In this document: piece by piece, positions 27,365-34,955 of the stretch | How positions within the stretch are numbered: the first letter of the stretch is position 1 | Layout: every line of letters begins with the position of its first letter | Assembly (NCBI GenBank): GCA_031415655.1 | Contig: JANOSD010000190.1 | Span: 1-64,000, forward strand | Source: JAKOVR01 sp031415655 | GTDB taxonomy: Bacteria > Actinomycetota > Acidimicrobiia > Acidimicrobiales > Acidimicrobilacustridaceae | Direction: 5' to 3' | DNA: 64,000 nt | Notes under the pieces: model-generated | What the model was told of the DNA's origin: nothing | The model's input: only the letters and a program-made list of their open reading frames with translations | Database searches by the model: none | Program-made: the position numbers and the translations under genes

Positions 27365-28825
27365 GTGCACGAAGTTCGCCTGAAACCTGTCCCATTGAGC
27401 CGAGTACGGCACCGCGCATGGACCGTCGTCCTGCTCGGTCTCCTCGGTGGCATCACCACGGCGTGTGCGCCCACCACGTTGTCCGGAGTTATCACCACGA
27501 TCGGTTCCGGCATCGCTGTGCCCGCCATCACCGTATCCGCCTATCGCGACGATGTGGAGGCGCTCGTCGCCTCCACCACTACGAACAACACCGGCAGCTA
27601 CGAACTTGGGCTTCCCAACGGCTCGTACCGCATCAAGGTGGGCGCCAGCGAATGGCACGGCGGTAGCGCCACCTGGGCCGGGGCGGGCACGGTGGCCGTC
27701 GGAATCACACCCGTCAGCCTCGACATCGCCATCACCGCCATCGCCACGGGCGGCATTACCGGCACCGTCAACAACGGCTACCTGCCGCTACCCAACGTTG
27801 CGGTCGCCGCAGTGGTCACCGCCAACGGTCCGATCGCCGGCACGGCCACCACCGCAGGAGACGGCACATTCACCATCACCGGTCTCACTCCCGGCACGTA
27901 CCAGCTGCTGCTGTACGACGCCACGCTGATGTACCGGGCCGAATGGTGGAACACCCGGGGAGTCACCACCGCCGACCGCGCTGCCAGCAACACCGTCACC
28001 GTCGCCGCTGGTGCCCCCACCAACGCCAACACCTCGAAAATGGCCGGCAAAGACTGCGACCCAACCACGTTCTTCCCCGGGGCAGTCTTCCCGTGGGCCA
28101 CAGACCTCGTAGGCCTCCACCTTGAAGGTTGCGAGCTTCAGGGGGCGACGATTTCCTTCTACGCCAATGCATGGGGAGCCTTCTTCGTCGGTGCCGACCT
28201 CCGCGACGCTGATCTCTTCGGCATGCGGTTTGTGAATGCCGACGTCCGAGGGATGAACATCACGGGCGTCCGCCTCCTCGACAACCGATTCAACAACGCC
28301 GTCGGAATCAACACGGTTGTCGGTCTCACCTCCCGGAGGTCGTTCTACAACTGTGACTTCACCGACACCGGCCTCGACCTCAGCAATGCCGATATTCCGG
28401 GCATGGACTTCGGGGATGCGGAGGTACCCCTGGCGAACTTCTCCGGTGCCAACCTCACGGGGTCAAGTCACTCGCAGACCGACTTCGGCAGTACGAACTT
28501 CACGGGGGCCAACCTCACCGACTTCTCTATCAGCAGCTACCCTTCCGCGTTCTACGGAACCGACTTCGATGGAGCGAACCTCACCAACGCCAACTTGGCG
28601 GGGGGAGAGCAGTACCGGACCTCGTACATCAACAGCAACATCGATGGGACCAACTTCGGTGGGGCCTCCTTCAGCCGCGCCACGCTGCTAGGGGCCACGA
28701 ACACTCCGATCGACTACGAGTATGCGACCTACGACGACACCGTTTGCCCGAATGGCGTCAACAGCAACGCTGTCGGAGCAACGTGCGTTGGCAAGCCGTG
28801 GCCAGTCCCACCTCCCACTCCCTGA
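27365..28825 (+). CDS. lipoprotein with carboxypeptidase-regulatory-like and pentapeptide-repeat domains
   Basis: 486 aa. A signal with basic N-region and hydrophobic core ends in GGITTAC, a plausible lipobox. The GTG start at 27365 fits. Residues about 35-240 hold two CarboxypepD_reg-like beta-sandwich repeats: STTTNNTGSYELGLPNGSYR, and GTATTAGDGTFTITGLTPGT. After a cysteine-containing junction, residues 265-470 form pentapeptide repeats of the A(D/N)Lxx type (for example GADLRDADLFG, FSGANLTGSSHSQTDFGSTN, FDGANLTNANLAGG) that should form a right-handed quadrilateral helix. Such repeats serve protein interaction; no enzyme is implied. It lies between two methyltransferase relics, so it may itself have arrived with mobile DNA. 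Confidence 0.82.
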   Translation: MHEVRLKPVPLSRVRHRAWTVVLLGLLGGITTACAPTTLSGVITTIGSGIAVPAITVSAYRDDVEALVASTTTNNTGSYELGLPNGSYRIKVGASEWHGGSATWAGAGTVAVGITPVSLDIAITAIATGGITGTVNNGYLPLPNVAVAAVVTANGPIAGTATTAGDGTFTITGLTPGTYQLLLYDATLMYRAEWWNTRGVTTADRAASNTVTVAAGAPTNANTSKMAGKDCDPTTFFPGAVFPWATDLVGLHLEGCELQGATISFYANAWGAFFVGADLRDADLFGMRFVNADVRGMNITGVRLLDNRFNNAVGINTVVGLTSRRSFYNCDFTDTGLDLSNADIPGMDFGDAEVPLANFSGANLTGSSHSQTDFGSTNFTGANLTDFSISSYPSAFYGTDFDGANLTNANLAGGEQYRTSYINSNIDGTNFGGASFSRATLLGATNTPIDYEYATYDDTVCPNGVNSNAVGATCVGKPWPVPPPTP

Positions 28826-28944
28826 GTGCCTCCTGGCCTGTCAATTGCGAGTGGCGCTGAATCAGACGGCCCAAGCGGGGATCGGAAAGTGCCAAACCGG
28901 CAGTGCATAAAACGGGCCATGCACCGACCAACCAAGGGTTCCGG

Positions 28945-29270
28945 CCCGTAGCCGAGAGGTTCCGCATCGAGCAACGCTTCGACGTGGTTCCCAGGAGGAT
29001 CGTAGAGCACCCCGGCTGCATCGGCGAGGACGTGAAGGTGAACGGCGACCACACTTCTTGTTTTGCGAGACTGCCCTCCGTCAACGGATCGAAGGGCAGG
29101 ACTTCAAGGTAAACGAGATGGGTCGCCACTATTCCCGGTCCCCTGACCGAGCCCGTGGCCGAGCCCGTCGCCCAGACCGTGGCCCGCTCGCTGGGCTCGT
29201 GCGACGGGATCCCTGCCGAACCGGCTGGCGTGGTCGACTCTCATCGCCGTTGTCCGTGGGGCGTAGTCAC
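28945..29270 (+). pseudogene. decayed class I SAM methyltransferase, remnant 2
   Basis: A second relic of the gene at 32474. Readable pieces: AERFRIEQRFDVV for AETFRVDDRFDVV, RRIVEHPGC for GEIIEHLDC, then a deletion of about 35 codons to VKVNGDHTSC. After a one-base shift, FCETALRQRIEGQDFKVNEM stands for the C-terminal FCETTLAQLLDRCGFEVDEI, followed by LAGLVRR for IAGLIRR and, in a third frame, RLAWSTLIA. At least three frame changes are needed, so it cannot make the protein. The part from VKVNGDHT onward is markedly closer to remnant 1 than to the intact gene, implying the two relics share a more recent ancestor. The rest of the gap from 28826 to 29626 shows nothing recognisable. Confidence 0.75.
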
Positions 29271-29626
29271 GCCTCCTCGCGGCCGCGCTCCGGTCGACCG
29301 TCACCGACGAGCGCGTCAAGGACATCCTTCCTACTGACGGTGAGTATTCGCCGACCCCGCACGCATCGATCCGGCCTTCGACAGTCGGGCCTCCACGTTC
29401 GAGAACCTCACGGGTGCCCGTGGACGGGCGGACCCACCCACGATGACCGGAAGGGGACCGGTGTGGCTTCGAACGAATCGACCTACGGGAATCGCTGCCG
29501 GCTTTCGGGAGCCGCACGGCGATCGATGGGTTCACGCCACGGCTTTGACAGCCGGCCGGCGATAGATTGCCCACTTCGAACGCGCCCGATCCTGCGACGA
29601 CACGAGTCGCACTGCGAAGGAGACAT

Positions 29627-30142
29627 GTGTCCGCTACGTCATCAGCTCCAACGACCGAACGTGAAGGCGCGGGCCCACCGCCAAGGATTGCGTTCATCCA
29701 GTCCTGCTGGCACCGAGACCTGGTTGATCAGTGCCGGGATGCCTTCCTCGCCGAGATCGCCGCGCTCGGCTTCCCTCGGGAAGATGTCGACCTCCATGAA
29801 GTACCCGGTGCCTTCGAGATTCCGTTGCTCGCCGCCCGATTGGCGCGTACCAAGCGCTACGCCGCCGTCGCCGCCACAGGTCTCGTGGTGGACGGCGGCA
29901 TCTACCGCCATGAGTTCGTAGCCGATGCCGTGATCTCCGGCTTGATGCGAGTGCAACTCGACACCGAGGTACCCGTCCTCACCGCTGTACTCACACCGCA
30001 GCACTTCCACGAGCACGACGACCACCGCCGCTTCTTCTTCGAGCACTTCTCCATCAAAGGCAAGGAACTGGCCCAAGCGTGCGCCGCTACCGTCCGCACC
30101 TACCAATCGTTCCTCGCTCACGAATACGGATCCGCCCGATAA
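29627..30142 (+). CDS. ribH: 6,7-dimethyl-8-ribityllumazine synthase, RibH2 type
   Basis: Lumazine synthase joins the pyrimidine and the dihydroxybutanone phosphate to make the riboflavin precursor. 171 aa from the GTG at 29627-29629, chosen because GAAGGAG lies 5 bases upstream; an overlapping ATG two bases earlier is out of frame. IAFIQSCWHRDLVDQCRDAF carries the tryptophan typical of the RibH2 subfamily. DLHEVPGAFEIPLLA, GLVVDGGIYRHEFVADAV, QLDTEVPVLTAVLTP and FHEHDDHRRFFFEHF complete the match. The RibH2 form (as in Brucella) assembles as a decamer. No other riboflavin genes, and no FMN riboswitch, lie nearby, so it may be a second copy or an accessory form. Confidence 0.88.
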   Translation: MSATSSAPTTEREGAGPPPRIAFIQSCWHRDLVDQCRDAFLAEIAALGFPREDVDLHEVPGAFEIPLLAARLARTKRYAAVAATGLVVDGGIYRHEFVADAVISGLMRVQLDTEVPVLTAVLTPQHFHEHDDHRRFFFEHFSIKGKELAQACAATVRTYQSFLAHEYGSAR

Positions 30143-30521
30143 CTCGTTACGCCAAAGCGAAGTGTCTCGGCGCGTCGGCGGCGGCGTCGCTACATCGTCG
30201 TTCGCGAACCGTTCCGGCTGCTACCCGTCGGTACTTCATTGAGTACACGTGATGGACCACTCGAACGGGTCGGGCGAGAAGGCACCAGCTCCCACGATGC
30301 CGGACTGGCCCGGGTCCTCAAACGTTCCATCGCCGCCAGTGGTTTCCCCACTTCAAACCCCTCGCTACGTCCGTCACGGTTCCGCCCCACCCTGTCGACG
30401 CCTGGACCCACAAGCGGCCCGTGACATCACTAGGAGTCTGGTGGCGTGCGGCAAGCGCGACAGGCGGCGCCATCCGCCCGTCGAAACGCCCAACGTATTC
30501 TCGGGTGGTTCCCAAGAACCG
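30143..30521. other. intergenic region, no gene recognised
   Basis: 379 bp between the 3' ends of ribH and the convergent ABC protein. Short open frames exist on both strands, but none is longer than about 65 codons or resembles a known protein. The base composition is close to that of the surrounding relics. I see no clear terminator, and possible degraded coding DNA cannot be confirmed. Confidence 0.4.
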
Positions 30522-32300
30522 TCAGGAGAGTTTCGACAACTCGAACGCCTCGCGGTAGAAAGACTCCCGATCGAGCAGCGTCTGCTGATCATCGAAAGCC
30601 GCAATGGAACCCCGTTCAAGCACCATGATGCGATCGCAAAGGCGGAGCGTGCTCAGCCGGTGGGCGATGATCACCATCGTTACCGACCCCTTCAATGCAT
30701 CGAGGGTCTCCTGCACGAGGGCCTCCGATCGGGCGTCCAATGCACTCGTAGGTTCGTCGAGAACCACGAGATCAGGCTCCCCCACCAGTGCTCGGGCCAG
30801 ACAAAGCCGCTGGGCCTGACCTCCTGACATCGATCCGCTCAGGCCCCCGACCTCGGTGTCATAGCCATGGGGCATGGCAACGATTTCGTCGTGGAGGTGG
30901 GCCCCCCGAGCGGCAGCCTCGATGGCATCACGCGGCACGCCACGAAAGAACGAGATGTTGTCGGCAATGGTGCCTGTGAGCAGCCGAGCGTCCTGCGGAA
31001 CGATCGCAACTCGCTCGTACCACGCTGAGCGGGACCATTCCGTCAGTGGCTCCGCACCCACGTTGATGGTGCCGGACGTGGGCTCTCGCAGCCGTAGGAG
31101 CAATTGGACGAGGGTGGACTTCCCGCTACCAGAGGGACCGACCACCCCCACGCACTCACCACGGGCAATCGTGAACGAAAGGTCGCTCAGCGCCGGATCG
31201 CCGCTGCTGTACGAATAGCTCACGCCGTCAAACTCGATATCGCCGATGCTGTCGCGGGGCCCGCCCACGTCGAGCGTCGACGCGTCGCGATATCGCAACT
31301 CCTCCTCGCGCATCTGTTGAAGGTAGGGCACCACTTCGTTCGCCTGTTGAATAGCTGTCTGCAACTGCTGGCCGTAGCTCATCGCCCTGATGAAGAGCGC
31401 AAGCATCGTCGCCAGGCCTCCGATGTCGGACGCACCTCGAAGCACCAAGGCACCAAGCCCCAATATCACCAGGATGATCGCAAGGCTCTGGTAGGCGGTC
31501 GGCACGACGCGGCGAAGGGTGGTCACCTTCCGGGTGGCGCGGCTACTCGCGGCAATCGACTCGTCAAGGCGCTCTACGACCGCGCCCGTAACGCCAAAGA
31601 CACGAGACTCGACAGACACGGCGATGGTCTCAGATACATCGGTGGCGAAGCCCTGGTTCGTCGTGGCTTGCTCGAGCGCGCTCCGCCGCGTGGCCCGACT
31701 CAATGGACGCAGCACCCCGGCGAGGAGCACTACGGCAAGAATCGTACCTGTGGCGGCGACGGGGTTCACCAGAAGAACCGCCACCAGGATCACGAAAAGA
31801 CTCAGAGCAGCGGAGATGCTCACCGTTGCCGATGCAACTCCGTTCGTAATCCGAGACACGTAGGTGGTGAGCAGGTCCTGAAGATGGCCGCTGCGCTCCT
31901 GCGCTTGCAGGTCCCAGTTCGCTTCCATGAACGCATGCAACATGTTGCCGCGGGCCGTCTCCAGCCCGGATGCCTCCATCGACGCCATGACTCGGGCCAT
32001 TCCCAAACCCAAACCGAACATGGCGAAGGCGAACACGAGAGCAGAGATCGTCGCCAACCCAAGGGGCATGTTGTATGGTCCGAACGGCCCGAGAATCACC
32101 GTGATCGCTTCGCTTCCGCCAGTAATCGCCACACCGATCTGGGCCACCAGCAGAATTACCATCGGTTCGGCTAGTGCGCGGCCGGTGGACAGGGCCCCAA
32201 GGTAGGAAAGCCGCCACCCCGAACCGCCCACATAGGGCTGGACGATGCTCCACGCTTCAAGGGGACGGCGCCAACGACTACGGCTGGGTCGGGAACTCAT
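30522..32300 (-). CDS. ABC transporter (TMD-NBD), probable lipid-linked glycan or polyprenyl-sugar flippase
   Basis: 592 aa. The membrane domain spans about residues 20-320 with six helices. The NBD has Walker A VGPSGSGKST, the Q-loop region VAIVPQDARLLTGTIADNI, signature SGSMSGGQAQR (LSGG varied to MSGG), Walker B DLVVLDEPTSALD with the catalytic Glu intact, and the switch AHRLST. All motifs are complete, so a homodimer could hydrolyse ATP at both sites. It lies beside a methyltransferase, a GT-B-like protein and nonulosonic-acid genes, as PglK/MsbA-like flippases often do in glycan loci. That role is inferred from context only. It diverges from the methyltransferase gene across 173 bp. Confidence 0.85.
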   Translation of the reverse strand: MSSRPSRSRWRRPLEAWSIVQPYVGGSGWRLSYLGALSTGRALAEPMVILLVAQIGVAITGGSEAITVILGPFGPYNMPLGLATISALVFAFAMFGLGLGMARVMASMEASGLETARGNMLHAFMEANWDLQAQERSGHLQDLLTTYVSRITNGVASATVSISAALSLFVILVAVLLVNPVAATGTILAVVLLAGVLRPLSRATRRSALEQATTNQGFATDVSETIAVSVESRVFGVTGAVVERLDESIAASSRATRKVTTLRRVVPTAYQSLAIILVILGLGALVLRGASDIGGLATMLALFIRAMSYGQQLQTAIQQANEVVPYLQQMREEELRYRDASTLDVGGPRDSIGDIEFDGVSYSYSSGDPALSDLSFTIARGECVGVVGPSGSGKSTLVQLLLRLREPTSGTINVGAEPLTEWSRSAWYERVAIVPQDARLLTGTIADNISFFRGVPRDAIEAAARGAHLHDEIVAMPHGYDTEVGGLSGSMSGGQAQRLCLARALVGEPDLVVLDEPTSALDARSEALVQETLDALKGSVTMVIIAHRLSTLRLCDRIMVLERGSIAAFDDQQTLLDRESFYREAFELSKLS

Positions 32301-32473
32301 CGGTCTCGGATCGGTTCATTGGCAAGGGCGAGGTCGAGTTCATCGACAACAAGGCTTGACCATACTGGGCCAGGAGTCCTGGCGCGAAGGGCACACCGCA
32401 AGGTCCGTCCCAACAAAAGCGACCGAGGCGTAGTCAGATTGCCTTCGACCCCCGGTGATGACAGGATCGGGGG

Positions 32474-33190
32474 GTGGACGAACGACGGATCGTGCAAAGC
32501 CCCGTCGAGTACAGCAGGGGGCTCTTTCAACGGAAAACCTGGGGTGAGGGATCGCTCTTGCCTCGGGTCCGAGCAATCGAACCCTACGTCCGGGGCAAGG
32601 ATGTGCTCGACCTCGGCTGCGCCTCAGGCCGACGTCGAGACGATTGGGTCCACGGCCAGTTGGCCGAGGTAACCCGCACGCTCGTCGGGGTCGACCTCGA
32701 TCGGGACGGGGTCGACGAATTGAACGAACGCGGATTTGACGTTCGATTCGGCGACGCCGAGACCTTCCGCGTCGACGATCGGTTCGACGTGGTGTTCGCT
32801 GGTGAGATCATCGAACACCTCGATTGCTTTCGGGGACTGCTCGACACGGCACGGGTCCATCTCAGGACAGACGGCCGACTCGTTCTCACCACACCCAATG
32901 CCTTCGGTTTCTCCAATTTCGTGTACCGACTCCGCGGCAAGGTGCGGGTCAACGCCGACCACACCTGTTGGTTTTGCGAGACCACACTGGCCCAGTTGCT
33001 GGACCGGTGCGGATTCGAAGTAGACGAAATCACGTATCTTCGATTCGACGCACCCGGAAGGTTGCGTGGGCCCATCGCCGGCTTGATCCGCCGCATTTTG
33101 CCCGACCGTCTGGCTTGGTCAACGCTCATTGCCATCGCGCGCCCTCGATCAGGAGCCGATGACACTCCCGCGACGAGCACGACGCCATAG
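32474..33190 (+). CDS. class I SAM-dependent methyltransferase, intact relative of two nearby relics
   Basis: 238 aa from a GTG at 32474. Motif I is DVLDLGCASG, the acidic ribose-binding residue lies in LVGVDLDRDG, and the Asp/Ala of motif II in RFGDAETF. FAGEIIEHLDC matches the common EVIEHL motif, and LVLTTPNAF follows. A distinctive stretch, NADHTCWFCETTLAQLLDRC, resembles the H-x-x-x-F motif of sugar O-methyltransferases that follows strand 6. The context of flippase, GT-B enzyme and pseudaminic-acid genes suggests a sugar or glycan methyl acceptor, but this is inference. Decayed copies at 26.4 and 28.9 kb show the family has been duplicated and lost here. Confidence 0.85.
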   Translation: MDERRIVQSPVEYSRGLFQRKTWGEGSLLPRVRAIEPYVRGKDVLDLGCASGRRRDDWVHGQLAEVTRTLVGVDLDRDGVDELNERGFDVRFGDAETFRVDDRFDVVFAGEIIEHLDCFRGLLDTARVHLRTDGRLVLTTPNAFGFSNFVYRLRGKVRVNADHTCWFCETTLAQLLDRCGFEVDEITYLRFDAPGRLRGPIAGLIRRILPDRLAWSTLIAIARPRSGADDTPATSTTP

Positions 33191-33415
33191 CCACGCCTCG
33201 ACCTCGAAGTGGCGCCGCAAAGGCGATCGAGCGGGCGGGCTCGCTCGCCGGCTTCAATCGAGTACGCGTCGCCGGAATCGGGTCGCTCAACCGTCATTCT
33301 CGTGGCGTTACCCACGCACCAGCCGAGGGGCCAGCCGGCGCTACCGGGGTCATGAAGACCGCGGGTGGTTCCGGCGGTACGAACTCCGAGGTTCAGTGAT
33401 CGGAGGAATTCCTCT

Positions 33416-34780
33416 CTATGCCCAACCGTCAAGGAGCACCGGGGACGATGTCGCCTGACCATCTCCGCGTCCCTCTCGAATCGCCGCCGCGCAGGCTGTT
33501 GCTGCCTCACCCCCGCCGATCGCCACCCATGATCGAGCGAAGGTCATCCTTTCGGCCGCTTGTGCTCGTTCCTCTCCAGCCCGTTCCACGGCAAGCCGCA
33601 GCTCCTCCCCATCAGCTACGACACTAACGAGGCCAGAGTTCAGGTAAGGATAGTTGGGTCGCGTGCCATGGGGACACACGTCTATCACCGGGATACCCAT
33701 AGCCAGAGCCTCGAGCCCCACGCCGCTCCCGTCCTGGATCACCATCGACGCACCGACCTCGGCCAATCGGCGATTCGTCGACGGCACCGGACTCATGGAC
33801 CAATTCGATGGACACTGCCGTCGCAACTGCTCGCGGTCCATTCGCGGATGAGGGCACACCTCGACCCCCCGTGGCAGCACCTCGGCGAGCAGGTCAATGG
33901 TTCGTGTCAGCCGTTGATCACGGTGCGGGGACGGTGCGAACACCACATCGGAACGAGACGGCGCGCAGAGCGGTGGCCAGCCGGTAACGCTGGGATCGCC
34001 CCCAACCCGCAACCCGTCGGCGTCGACCCCGTGACGCACGTACCAGTCGGCCTCTGCCGGCCCCCGCAACACCGCCATCGACACCGGGAGGTCGAGATAG
34101 AAACGGTTGTCGGCCACGGGAGCGTGCGGCACATAGACCGAGGGAATGCCCTTTCGCCTCGCGGCAAGGAGTACCGCCCGTGTCGCCGCGTTGTGTTGCG
34201 ACGCCACCACCACTGAACGAACGTGGGATCCATCAAAGAAGCGGTGGCTTCGCTCCAGCTGGATCGCCGTCCGCAGGAGAACGTCAGCGAGGTCCGCGGG
34301 CAGCACGAGGCCGGCGGCAGTCGCCTTTAGTTCCAGCCAGCGCGCGACTGCGGTGGACCGAAGAACTGCCGAGCGAAGCTGAGCCGGACCAAGAGCGGGC
34401 CATCGGGGTGTCGGCGCCAGACGCTCGCCCTTACCGGCAGCGGCAATGGGCTCGAGCACACGTGCGGTTTGCACGCTGGTACTGATGCACACGAAGTCGG
34501 CCGCGGCGATCAGGGTGGGGCCACGCCCCGGGGTGACCGCACGAACAACATTGCGACCGATCATGCCCAACTTGCGAGCCGTGGCCATCGACGACGCCGC
34601 TGGCCCTTGGTGGAGAGCATGAGCGACCTGAGGGAGCACGCACCACAGAAGATCGGCGTCGATCGGCGCCATTCGGGACCGACCATGGGCAATCGTGACG
34701 AAGGCGTCGACGGCCTGGCGAACGAGAACCTCGTGGCGCCGCTCTGCATCAGCGGCGGAGGATGACGAGTGTGGGCTCAC
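33416..34780 (-). CDS. GT-B-like glycan transferase or capsule-biosynthesis protein
   Basis: About 454 aa from a GTG at 34778-34780; the true start is uncertain because longer frames cross the divergent fusion-gene promoter and are low quality. The C-terminal half looks like the nucleotide-sugar-binding lobe of a GT-B enzyme: VVVASQHNAATRAVLLAARR and SVYVPHAPVADNRFYLDLP, then VCPHPRMDREQLRRQC and SMVIQDGSGVGLEALAMGIP, where the D-G-S-G-V-G-L-E-A-L turn resembles the CDP-glycerol glycerophosphotransferase and capsular-polysaccharide glycosyltransferase families. N-terminal similarity is weak. Its head-to-head position with the nonulosonic-acid operon makes a role in transferring that sugar plausible, but no specific acceptor can be named. 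Confidence 0.6.
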   Translation of the reverse strand: MSPHSSSSAADAERRHEVLVRQAVDAFVTIAHGRSRMAPIDADLLWCVLPQVAHALHQGPAASSMATARKLGMIGRNVVRAVTPGRGPTLIAAADFVCISTSVQTARVLEPIAAAGKGERLAPTPRWPALGPAQLRSAVLRSTAVARWLELKATAAGLVLPADLADVLLRTAIQLERSHRFFDGSHVRSVVVASQHNAATRAVLLAARRKGIPSVYVPHAPVADNRFYLDLPVSMAVLRGPAEADWYVRHGVDADGLRVGGDPSVTGWPPLCAPSRSDVVFAPSPHRDQRLTRTIDLLAEVLPRGVEVCPHPRMDREQLRRQCPSNWSMSPVPSTNRRLAEVGASMVIQDGSGVGLEALAMGIPVIDVCPHGTRPNYPYLNSGLVSVVADGEELRLAVERAGEERAQAAERMTFARSWVAIGGGEAATACAAAIREGRGDGQATSSPVLLDGWA

Positions 34781-34955
34781 GCCTGGTGCGCGCCCGATGA
34801 GAACATGCCGAGTCGGTAGCCCGCCTGCTTTCGGTTCCCGTCCGGACAGCCGTTGGCGGCGAAGCAGGACCTGGGATGACCAAGGAGACGGAGGGGTTTG
34901 ATGGCAGCTGACATGGCGAGGAGAAGGGTAGGTTGTCGCCGATGAGGAGCGCGCG

